Of a DNA stretch of 12,260 bases, positions 4,955 to 11,401 are shown in pieces. The stretch spans positions 1 to 12,260 of the forward strand of contig CAXMUH010000009.1 in the NCBI GenBank assembly GCA_964196565.1, written 5' to 3'. How positions within the stretch are numbered: the stretch's first letter is position 1; every line of letters starts with the position of its first letter. The position numbers were made by a program, and so were the translations under genes. The notes under the pieces were generated by a model. The model did not search any database and was not told where the DNA came from. It saw only the letters and a list, made by a program, of their open reading frames with translations. The stretch comes from 2-12-FULL-42-15 sp964196565 (GTDB lineage Bacteria; Pseudomonadota; Gammaproteobacteria; Coxiellales; Coxiellaceae).

Positions 4955-6553
4955 ATGCGCGGAAATTATGCACAGCAGCAAGCCTTACAAAGAACTCGAC
5001 AGGAGGCAGCTCGATCTCGCTTAGAAGCCCATATTTCAAGAGAAAAGTCTCATGACCATAAATATGAGGCAAAGGGTTTCGATGAGCGATTTACAAAAGC
5101 ACAAAACGATTTAGCAACAAAAATCCAAGCTGGCAAACAACTCTTACAACGCAACCTAACACCTAAGGACGACAAGGTACTCGAGGCCTATGTCGCCCTG
5201 CATTTTTTTCGTAATCCACCCCCAAAACAAAACACCCCCACCCAAAGGTCTATACAACGCTTTCTCGACCACACACCGGAAAATGAAGAGAAAACCACCT
5301 ATCGACAAAAAGCCCAAGATTTAGGAGCACAGGTAAGAGGTAGGAGTGACATTGTTAAATGGCGCGAAAATTGTTTCAAAGCCCTTGAACAATATCACAT
5401 GGCAAAAATTGCCAAAGCAGAAGTGGATAGCTATAACAATTCAAAGGACAGGCTTGATGGATTAGATGATGCTAGTATAAGACAGTTAACTCCTGCAGGC
5501 CTGGAAAGTCACAATCAAACTCTAAGCTCATTTGTAACAGTACAAAGAAATGTTAAGGAAGACAAAGAAAGAGAACAGAAAGAAAAATTGCCAGAGACAT
5601 ATAAAAAGGCCGAGGAAAGTCTTAAAGCAAAAATAACTATTACAGATACCCCAATATCTACCGATGGCATGCAGCCAAAATCCACGACAGCAGAACTGAT
5701 CAATCAATTCAACCATCATCGTGAATTGTTAAACGCCGCCTACAGAAACTTTAAGAAGTTACCTTCTGCGACCCACAAACAAGAAATGGAAAAAAGGGAA
5801 ACTGCCCTTAAAAAAGCAAATGATCTGCTTCTAGCCCAACTTCATAAGCGTATGCAAAGTGGTGCACATACCGTAGACGGCAGCATAGGAAACATATTCA
5901 CCGCAATACAAGCAACAGACAAGATGCTACATAAACAAAGCATGCTTGAGAAAAGTCGTTTTAGCGGCAATAAATTCAGCAGTACATTTAAAAAATGCGC
6001 AGAACTTTTTAAAGGCTCCGTTTGTGTTGAGCTTGACAAAGGTGGAGAAGGCTTTCTCTATCACTATAAACAAAATAATCGCGGCCACTGGGAAGAAACA
6101 GCAGTCACAGACAAAAGTGGTAACCCCATCAAAGTAACTGAGAAAAGCCTGCGAGAGGCTCTAAATAGATTAGAGGCGACTAAAGCTGAAGACATGCCTG
6201 AAGGATATAAGAACTACACAGTCTACTATAAAAATCGAAACAAGCTTAACCCATTCAGCAAAGGCGACCCTTCAAGTGGAATAGAGCTCATCCGCTTTCA
6301 CGGTGGCGCCGAGCCCAAAAATTATTTTCTTAGTAACTTCATTTCAACCCCTGGAGATGAGGCAAAAGCAAGCGTGGATGGCGCGCCAGAAACAAAAGAG
6401 GCGGGCGCGAGCTTAGAAGAGAGTTCGGCACCACGATCACCGTCCTGGACAGATACACCCACGCCTGATACGAGCCCTAGTGGTGGTTCACACGCCGCTA
6501 CTGACACTGCTATTGAGAAGAGCGATGACGAATTGCCATCATGTAAGGCTTAA
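4955..6553 (+). CDS. Orphan 532-residue protein, candidate type IV secreted effector
   Basis: I recognise no family or catalytic motif. The protein is hydrophilic, without signal peptide or membrane segment. Residues 1-300 are rich in charged residues and Gln with likely coiled-coil stretches (about 10-65, 195-225, 265-300). A more globular region follows (about 300-460), with GEGFLYHYKQNNRGHWEETAV, YKNYTVYYKNRNKLNPFSKG and IELIRFHGG. The tail (about 466-532) is disordered, rich in Pro, Ser, Thr and acid, and ends EKSDDELPSCKA, with an acidic cluster near the C-terminus as in Dot/Icm effectors. ATG 4955 has a GGGA seven bases upstream. The promoter carries a PmrA-type box. It overlaps the convergent phosphatase gene by 4 bp. 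A secreted effector is an inference from promoter, tail and lack of recognisable homology; a cytoplasmic structural protein remains possible. Confidence 0.75.
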   Translation: MRGNYAQQQALQRTRQEAARSRLEAHISREKSHDHKYEAKGFDERFTKAQNDLATKIQAGKQLLQRNLTPKDDKVLEAYVALHFFRNPPPKQNTPTQRSIQRFLDHTPENEEKTTYRQKAQDLGAQVRGRSDIVKWRENCFKALEQYHMAKIAKAEVDSYNNSKDRLDGLDDASIRQLTPAGLESHNQTLSSFVTVQRNVKEDKEREQKEKLPETYKKAEESLKAKITITDTPISTDGMQPKSTTAELINQFNHHRELLNAAYRNFKKLPSATHKQEMEKRETALKKANDLLLAQLHKRMQSGAHTVDGSIGNIFTAIQATDKMLHKQSMLEKSRFSGNKFSSTFKKCAELFKGSVCVELDKGGEGFLYHYKQNNRGHWEETAVTDKSGNPIKVTEKSLREALNRLEATKAEDMPEGYKNYTVYYKNRNKLNPFSKGDPSSGIELIRFHGGAEPKNYFLSNFISTPGDEAKASVDGAPETKEAGASLEESSAPRSPSWTDTPTPDTSPSGGSHAATDTAIEKSDDELPSCKA

Positions 6554-7188
6554 ATAGTTAAAAACAGCCCCTGCTGGGGCTTTAATGCGGGATCTGAATC
6601 CAACCATTGCAAAAAACTGGCCTTACTCAGCGCCAGTTTTTGTTGCGTTAACCACTGAAAATAGTTCGTCATCACTTGATAACCAACGGTATGCGGCGAT
6701 ACGACACCATATTTCCAGCTAATTTGTGTTTTTACAGAATCCATTGATGCATTACCTGCTAAAATCACCTCAATAGCCGAAACCAATCCAGTACGATCAG
6801 CACCTTGACGGCAATGTACTAATATCGGATGAGGCGCTACTTGCAAAGTTTTAACTATTTTTTTAAGCTCAGCATAAGTCGGCAACCCATGTGCGGGTGG
6901 CGTAAGATTATAGTGATGTAAATTTTCAGCGGCTGATACTTTAATTTCGCCCTGATACCAGCTAGCCTGTGGATGCGGCCCGCGTAAATTAATCACCGAA
7001 CGAATATGATATCGCTTAACCAAACGTTCTAATGTTTTGGCAGGCAGTTGCGCGCTGCGATAAAACTGATTTGGAAAAACCTGATGGAAGTTATCGGTCA
7101 CTAAATTGGAAGCTAAATACGCCGCGAAAACCAGTATTAATGCAGCCGGGATCATCCAAAATAAGTGTTTAAGTTTAAAATTTCTCAT
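6550..7188 (-). CDS. Membrane-anchored tyrosine/dual-specificity phosphatase
   Basis: This 212-residue protein carries the cysteine-phosphatase signature HCRQGADRTGL, with nucleophile Cys126 and phosphate-binding Arg132 (HCxxGxxR). Upstream are family blocks of the DSP/PTP-like group: FYRSAQLPAKTLERLVKRY (42-60) and HIRSVINLRG (61-70). A general-acid Asp is not obvious. Residues 10-30 form one hydrophobic segment after a basic N-terminus, so the catalytic domain is probably tethered to the inner membrane and faces the periplasm, or is exported if the segment acts as a signal; no clear cleavage site is seen. The start at 7188 has only a weak GATGA ribosome binding site, but a good promoter lies upstream. 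The substrate is unknown. The last codons lie within a terminator hairpin and the stop overlaps that of the convergent effector candidate. Confidence 0.88.
   Translation of the reverse strand: MRNFKLKHLFWMIPAALILVFAAYLASNLVTDNFHQVFPNQFYRSAQLPAKTLERLVKRYHIRSVINLRGPHPQASWYQGEIKVSAAENLHHYNLTPPAHGLPTYAELKKIVKTLQVAPHPILVHCRQGADRTGLVSAIEVILAGNASMDSVKTQISWKYGVVSPHTVGYQVMTNYFQWLTQQKLALSKASFLQWLDSDPALKPQQGLFLTI
6566..6583. terminator. Bidirectional terminator hairpin inside the phosphatase 3' end
   Basis: AGCCCC (6566-6571) and GGGGCT (6576-6581) form a 6-bp GC stem with a TGCT loop. On the minus strand a run of five T follows closely (GTTTTTAAC), and on the plus strand TTT. It can end transcription of both convergent genes. 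It lies within the last codons of the phosphatase gene and 12 bp past the stop of the plus-strand gene. Confidence 0.7.
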
Positions 7189-7228
7189 AAATCATCAGGT
7201 TACTATTAGTTAAGGCGCAAGACTTGGC

Positions 7229-7258
7229 AATATACCTGACTTCCAGTAGCGTGGTCAA
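7229..7258 (-). promoter_or_regulatory. Sigma70-type promoter of the phosphatase gene
   Basis: On the minus strand, TTGACC (-35, 7253-7258) and TATATT (-10, 7229-7234) are 18 bp apart. Transcription would start near 7222, about 33 nt before the start codon at 7188. Confidence 0.65.
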
Positions 7259-7270
7259 ACGAAGCCTTTA

Positions 7271-7313
7271 TGTAGCCCGGACGATCCTCATGCTTCGCGC
7301 GTGACAGGCTACG
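7271..7313. repeat. GTAGCC...GGCTAC inverted repeat (REP-like)
   Basis: GTAGCC (7272-7277) and GGCTAC (7307-7312) bound a 41-bp element beginning TGTAGCCCGG. This resembles the dispersed TGTAGCCCGG-type palindromes common between genes in gammaproteobacteria, though the interior here is degenerate. It sits just after the stop codon of the minus-strand gene that ends at 7320 and may act as its terminator or messenger-stabilising hairpin. Confidence 0.5.
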
Positions 7314-7319
7314 AAAAAC

Positions 7320-7931
7320 CTACATCGAAGGCCTAACCCTAACGGTAAAGCGCTTAGCATCTTCGCTTTCAGAACGTTTAACACGCTCACGTCGAGCAAT
7401 ATCTTTTTCAAGGGGTTCATAGCCACTTAAACTCATCTCTTCATCCACCGCATGCATCCAAGCGGCCCATTTCATTAACGGATGACCATCGACAACATGA
7501 ATACCACTCCAGCCAAGCTGTTGCGCCAACGCCACCATTTCTCCAACAGTTGCAAATGCTTGCGCCCAAATGGTGCCTTTGTCAGGATTGACAATACCAC
7601 CGCCTTCGCCATCATCGTCATCTTCATTTTTGGGTTTTATACGAAAATCACCGCCCCCAAAAATAAACTCACCCGGCGAACTGGTTAACGCATCACCGTA
7701 ACTTAAAATATTCCAATTGGTTTTTGCCCGAACTTGCTGCACCTCATCAAAAGTATCCACTTTATTGGTACTTAAAATCTGCAGATAAAGCCAACGATCG
7801 ATAAAATACTGAATCTCGGCCTTGGTTACTTCGCGATCCCAGACCGGAACAGTTAGGCCTAACTTTTTCAGTCCTTGTTCTATACCATCTCCCAATCCAT
7901 GCCCATCTGTATGACTTTTATCTCTGCTCAT
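7320..7931 (-). CDS. Protein with LPD7-like motif, function unknown
   Basis: This 203-residue cytoplasmic protein has no signal peptide or membrane segment. Its C-terminal half holds ALAQQLGWSGIHVVDGHPLM, KWAAWMHAVDE and LSGYEPLEKDIA (about 134-179). This follows the LPD7 pattern GW..I.V.G......W..A...g..l.GY.P...D.A, known from relaxases and other large polyvalent proteins of conjugative elements. Here it occurs in a small protein, not fused to a relaxase or toxin. Before it is an acidic, glycine-rich loop (NEDDDDGEGGG, 102-112); the first 90 residues match nothing I know. I chose ATG 7931; an in-frame GTG at 7943 has no properly spaced ribosome binding site. Neighbours are separate transcription units. 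The LPD7 link rests on recalled motif spacing and is moderate. Confidence 0.65.
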   Translation of the reverse strand: MSRDKSHTDGHGLGDGIEQGLKKLGLTVPVWDREVTKAEIQYFIDRWLYLQILSTNKVDTFDEVQQVRAKTNWNILSYGDALTSSPGEFIFGGGDFRIKPKNEDDDDGEGGGIVNPDKGTIWAQAFATVGEMVALAQQLGWSGIHVVDGHPLMKWAAWMHAVDEEMSLSGYEPLEKDIARRERVKRSESEDAKRFTVRVRPSM

Positions 7932-8104
7932 AAACTGAACCACTCTTAATGTAATATTAAACTGAAGTTTGGTTATTTTACTGCAACTGGTAAAGAATGG
8001 CCAGATTAACTTTGCTGCTACCCGTGCCGAAAATCTGACGAGAACCCGCCATTAAGAGCACAGGTAAGCGAAACGAGATAAGGCAGGTGTTTTGACCTCC
8101 CCAG

Positions 8105-8260
8105 CTAGATACGCCCATCTACTGCGAATAGAGAACTGTCTAATGCTTCAACGGACTCAACGGATAATCCGGTTACTGCACTGACAAACGAAATTGCAGC
8201 GCCTTTGCTGAGCATATTTTGCGCTATTTTAATTTGCGCTGCATGCTTACCTTTGTGCAT
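8105..8260 (-). pseudogene. C-terminal remnant of an Rpn/YhgA-family nuclease gene
   Basis: The minus strand reads MHKGKHAAQIKIAQNMLSKG (residues 1-20) and then AAISFVSAVTGLSVESVEAL before a short tail and stop: 51 codons in all. This is the typical C-terminus of Rpn (recombination-promoting nuclease, PD-(D/E)XK) proteins, which end in a GxxKGxxE.K.EIAKNML..G...I...TGLS.EEI..L pattern. The catalytic nuclease domain is missing: an in-frame TAA (8264-8266) stands just upstream, and about 25 bp further out is a hairpin repeat. It is almost surely non-functional and marks a former mobile-type insertion. Confidence 0.72.
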
Positions 8261-8282
8261 ACCTTAAGATTTAATATTTTAT

Positions 8283-8315
8283 ACTGGATCCCGTGGTCAA
8301 GCCACGGGACGACAG
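8283..8315. repeat. Dispersed-type hairpin repeat
   Basis: CCCGTGG (8290-8296) and CCACGGG (8302-8308) form a perfect 7-bp stem with a TCAAG loop, inside ACTGGATCCCGTGGTCAAGC and the following CACGGGACGACAG. This is the layout of the TGGAT-CCCG...CGGGA-TGACA palindromes scattered in many intracellular bacteria. It lies next to the Rpn remnant and 75 bp after feoC, and could also end feo transcription. Confidence 0.65.
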
Positions 8316-8389
8316 GCACCGAGTTTCCAAACACGTTAGGTAGATATATTCTTTATTGGCTTATTTTCAACATTGCGTAAATGGAACCG

Positions 8390-8605
8390 CTACATCCAGC
8401 GATAAACTTCCGCGACTTGCGGTTTGCATGCCTGACATTTGGTGCCGCAGTTCACCGGATTTTGTGCGCGGCATACTCGGCCTTTGCGAATCCAGTGTTC
8501 TAACCAAAGGCGTACGGTCTCAGGTGATTGCTTAAAGTGCCAGGCCATTTCTTGAAGGTTGGCGGTTTGTTTTTCAGTTAAATAATCGCGTAATTCTAAT
8601 AACAT
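8390..8605 (-). CDS. feoC: FeoC-like regulator of ferrous-iron transport
   Basis: This 71-residue protein has a winged-helix fold: LLELRDYLTEKQTANLQEMA, then HFKQSPETVRLWLEHWIRKGRV, the recognition helix and wing. The wing holds four Cys (45, 53, 57, 60; C-x7-C-x3-C-x2-C), matching FeoC proteins that bind an oxygen-sensitive [4Fe-4S] cluster. In enterics FeoC binds the cytoplasmic part of FeoB and protects it from FtsH proteolysis; a DNA-binding role has also been proposed. It starts 2 bp after the feoB stop with GGAG six bases before the ATG, as the last gene of feoABC. Confidence 0.88.
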   Translation of the reverse strand: MLLELRDYLTEKQTANLQEMAWHFKQSPETVRLWLEHWIRKGRVCRAQNPVNCGTKCQACKPQVAEVYRWM

Positions 8606-8607
8606 AA

Positions 8608-10926
8608 CTAACTCCGCGAGGTTTCAGAAGTTGGTGTTTTAATCAGTACCTTGTCGTGCTTTGGCGTTGTGCCATTGGTTGCATACCAACGTAAAAATAA
8701 AACCACTGCAGCCAGCAAAGTTAACATTGACCCTGTCCAAATTATAGAGCTAACTGGATGTAACACGATCGTGAACATTTGAAAGATAATCACCGCTAAT
8801 GCATAAGCTAATCCCGTACTCCAGAAAACTGAAAAGTAAGCCCAACGTTTATTCACTTCACGCCGCATGGCAGCCATGGTTGAAATACACGGGAAATAAA
8901 GCAACACAAATAATAAATAAGCAAACGCACCGACTTTACCGTCAAAACGCTGGTACATTATGCCATACGCTGTTGTTGACATCGCATGCGGCGCTTCATC
9001 CGCTGCAATTGGATTTGCAAAAGCTTGGCCTATATTCGACAAATTTTGTGGAATTGATAAAAATGCCGCTTCTATTCCAGCCATAAAATGAAAAGGCGCG
9101 GCGGCAGGATTCGCATCCGCCTCATTGCTATAAAGCGAATTCAATGTACCGACCACCACTTCTTTAGCTAAGATACCGGTAGCCAGACCAACTGTTGCTG
9201 GCCAATTATCTTGTTTAACGCCCATCGGCGCAAAGATTGGTGTGACCAGACGCCCAATATCGGCGAGCAATGAGTGCTTATCACCTTTCTCCACGAGTTT
9301 ACCGGTCACCGATATCGTGTTTAACACCCCAATGATAACGCAAATTGGAATAATATATTTACCGGCTCGAATTAAAAAGCCTTTTAAACGTTGCCAAGCA
9401 TGGCGCGACAAAGCACCTATTCGCGGCGTATGATAGGGCGGCAACTCCATCACCAAAGGTGCTGGCGCCCCAGGCAATAACGTTTTTCGTAATACCAAAC
9501 CGGATAAAATCGCGACGAGTATACCAGTGAGATATAATAGAAAAATGATACTCGCACCACCTTCTGGGAAAAAGGCGCTCGCAAAAACAGAAAAAATAGC
9601 TAACCGCGCACCACACGACATAAACGGCATCATCATAATCGTTAAAATGCGATCGCGCGGATTCGCCAAGGTGCGCGCACCCATCACAGCCGGCACATTA
9701 CAACCAAAACCAACAATCATCGGCACAAATGATTTCCCCGGTAAACCCAGCGCTTGCATAAAGCGATCCATCACAAATGCACCTCGAGCCATATAACCGC
9801 AGTCTTCTAAAAAAGCCAGGAATAAAAACATCGCCCCAATAATCGGAGCAAAAGTGACAATGGTGTTAATACCCGTGCCCAAACCATTGGCCAATATTGC
9901 AATTGACCAAACCGGGAAATGCCACGCCTGCAATAAATGCGAAAGCCCGCCAACAAAAATAGTTGAACTGCCAATATCAAAAAAGTCTTGGAACGCTCCA
10001 CCGACATTAATCGCAAAAACAAACATTAAATACATAACAAGGAAAAAGATAGGAATACCTAAAAAGCGGTTTAACACCACTTTATCTATCACTTCAGTCA
10101 CAGTTTGACGCGAAGTTTTTGTGATTGTGGTGACGTGATCGGCCACATAATTGGAACGACTGTAACGCGCATCCGCAATTAAAATATCGGGCTCTTCGCC
10201 GTCAGTGGTTTCGATATGTTTTATTTGCGCACTCGCCTCGGCCTGTATTTTTGCATCAACTTGTTGATTGGCATAATAATCGCCCTCCAATAATCGTCGC
10301 GCCAACATGCGTGCTCGCGAGTCGCTAATTTCTTTTTGCTGTTTAATCTCATGGGCTAAAAAGTCAATGCTTTGCTGCATGAGTTCACTGATTGATAAAT
10401 CAAAAGTGGAAACTTTTGGTTTTTTAGCCACCTGCTTAATGGTTGCCTTAAGTTCATCAATTCCTTTACCTTGATTTGCAACCAGCGCTACGGTCCTGCA
10501 ACCTAATAATTTTTCCAATCTTTTTAAATCGAGCGTTAGCCCACGGTTTTTGACGATATCCATCATGTTAACCGCCAAAATAACTGGAATTTTCATTTCT
10601 AATAATTGCATGGTGAGATATAAATTACGAACTAAATTAGAGCCATCTAATACATTAACAACCACATCGGCTTTATCCGCTAACAAAAATTCACAAGCAA
10701 TTTTTTCATCGATCGCAACTTGACTTGTAACACTGAGAGAATAGGTGCCGGGCAAATCAACCACGCTAATGCGTGTACCATCTTCGACAAAGTGACCCGT
10801 TTTACGCGCAACAGTTACACCGGCCCAATTACCAACTCGCTGAGCAGAGCCGGTTAATGCGTTAAACAATGCGGTTTTTCCACAATTGGGGTTACCCGCA
10901 ATCGCTACAGTAAACTGATCGCTCAT
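8608..10926 (-). CDS. feoB: Ferrous iron permease FeoB
   Basis: FeoB moves Fe(II) across the inner membrane. The 772 residues are the usual length. The cytoplasmic N-terminal G domain shows G1 GNPNCGKT (11-18), a G2 Thr near 38 in AGVTVARKTG, G3 DLPG (57-60), G4 NMMD (120-123) and a G5-like VALVANQGKGI (about 146-156). A helical spacer domain follows (about 165-275). The membrane part has two Gate repeats, with ARGAFVMDRFMQALGLPGKS, MIVGFGCNVPAVMGARTLAN including the conserved Gly-Cys, and later GILAKEVVVGTLNSLYSNE in the second half. Its ATG overlaps the feoA stop (ATGA, 4 bp), so translation is coupled. The operon promoter lies under a Fur box upstream of feoA. Confidence 0.98.
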   Translation of the reverse strand: MSDQFTVAIAGNPNCGKTALFNALTGSAQRVGNWAGVTVARKTGHFVEDGTRISVVDLPGTYSLSVTSQVAIDEKIACEFLLADKADVVVNVLDGSNLVRNLYLTMQLLEMKIPVILAVNMMDIVKNRGLTLDLKRLEKLLGCRTVALVANQGKGIDELKATIKQVAKKPKVSTFDLSISELMQQSIDFLAHEIKQQKEISDSRARMLARRLLEGDYYANQQVDAKIQAEASAQIKHIETTDGEEPDILIADARYSRSNYVADHVTTITKTSRQTVTEVIDKVVLNRFLGIPIFFLVMYLMFVFAINVGGAFQDFFDIGSSTIFVGGLSHLLQAWHFPVWSIAILANGLGTGINTIVTFAPIIGAMFLFLAFLEDCGYMARGAFVMDRFMQALGLPGKSFVPMIVGFGCNVPAVMGARTLANPRDRILTIMMMPFMSCGARLAIFSVFASAFFPEGGASIIFLLYLTGILVAILSGLVLRKTLLPGAPAPLVMELPPYHTPRIGALSRHAWQRLKGFLIRAGKYIIPICVIIGVLNTISVTGKLVEKGDKHSLLADIGRLVTPIFAPMGVKQDNWPATVGLATGILAKEVVVGTLNSLYSNEADANPAAAPFHFMAGIEAAFLSIPQNLSNIGQAFANPIAADEAPHAMSTTAYGIMYQRFDGKVGAFAYLLFVLLYFPCISTMAAMRREVNKRWAYFSVFWSTGLAYALAVIIFQMFTIVLHPVSSIIWTGSMLTLLAAVVLFLRWYATNGTTPKHDKVLIKTPTSETSRS

Positions 10927-11162
10927 GCCTTATCAACTCGCTCAATCTTCAGCATCATCGCCTCCGTTTGACGCAAGCTTAAGAAATAAGCATGGACTCG
11001 AATCTGAATTGGGTCACCCATCGGTGCTCGACGAATCACCTCAAAATAGGTATTTGGGGTCAGCCCCATGGATAATAGTTTCTGTCGATACGCTCGATCG
11101 CCCGGGTGAAAGCCAGAAATTCTGCCCACTTCACCGGGTTGCATCTGTGTTAGTGTGGTCAT
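10923..11162 (-). CDS. feoA: Ferrous iron transport protein FeoA
   Basis: FeoA is a small cytoplasmic SH3-like protein needed for full FeoB activity. The 79 residues (75 in E. coli) hold LTQMQPGEVGRISGFHPGDR, YRQKLLSMGLTPNTYFEVIR and RAPMGDPIQIRVHAYFLSLR, the family pattern throughout. I chose ATG 11162, with AAGGGA nine bases upstream; the frame stays open for 28 more codons but that part has no family likeness. First gene of feoABC, with about 187 nt of leader between the predicted transcription start and the ATG. Confidence 0.95.
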   Translation of the reverse strand: MTTLTQMQPGEVGRISGFHPGDRAYRQKLLSMGLTPNTYFEVIRRAPMGDPIQIRVHAYFLSLRQTEAMMLKIERVDKA

Positions 11163-11348
11163 ACTCCGATTTCCCTTTATAAAGATCAGCCCCCCGGATA
11201 AGGGCGCAGCCATTTGTGGGCAATTTTGCGTGTAAGATCGCCTCACAACTGACCCCGCGTGCTGTTTCAGTCATGGGGTTGATCTATTACTTAATAAACG
11301 GCAACTACCATGTCGCCACGTAACTCAATTTCATTATCCGTCATCTGA
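11163..11348 (-). promoter_or_regulatory. Long 5' leader of feoABC
   Basis: If the promoter at 11356-11384 is right, the messenger has about 187 nt before feoA. I see a 10-bp palindrome CTTTATAAAG (11175-11184) next to the ribosome binding site and a loose CCCC...GGGG pairing around 11252-11279. I recognise no known riboswitch. The length alone suggests room for RNA-level control. Confidence 0.3.
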
Positions 11349-11355
11349 CAAAATA

Positions 11356-11384
11356 AAGCTAAGGATATTGAGAATCATTTTCAA
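11356..11384 (-). promoter_or_regulatory. Fur box and promoter of feoABC
   Basis: GATATTGAGAATCATTTTC (11364-11382) matches the Fur consensus GATAATGATAATCATTATC at 16 of 19 positions. On the minus strand it covers the spacer and part of a -35 box TTGAAA (11379-11384) whose 17-bp-spaced -10 partner is TAGCTT (11356-11361, weak). Fe-Fur bound here would block RNA polymerase, giving iron repression of feoABC, as in many gammaproteobacteria. The Fur box is strong; the -10 is less sure. Confidence 0.8.
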
Positions 11385-11401
11385 ATGGGATTGAATGACA
11401 A

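Larger units (their letters stand above)
7944..8389. other. Gene-poor 446-bp stretch with decayed sequence
   Basis: Between the LPD7-like gene and feoC I see no intact gene. It holds the Rpn/YhgA remnant (8105-8260), a hairpin repeat (8283-8315) and, on the minus strand, an uninterrupted frame without a plausible start from about 8120 down to a TAA at 7978-7980 (ending LAILYQLQ), which I cannot place. Both minus-strand frames break close to one another, suggesting an eroded insertion. Confidence 0.6.

Noticed and set aside
7978..8120. Open frame on the minus strand ending LAILYQLQ
   Set aside because: It has no plausible start codon with a ribosome binding site and follows a broken gene remnant; treated as decayed sequence rather than a gene.
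9242..10108. Several open frames of 60-90 codons on either strand inside feoB
   Set aside because: All are alternative-frame shadows of the intact FeoB coding sequence.
10923..11246. Longer FeoA starting at 11246
   Set aside because: The extra 28 residues have no FeoA likeness, and the ATG at 11162 has a properly spaced AAGGGA and the conserved N-terminus.
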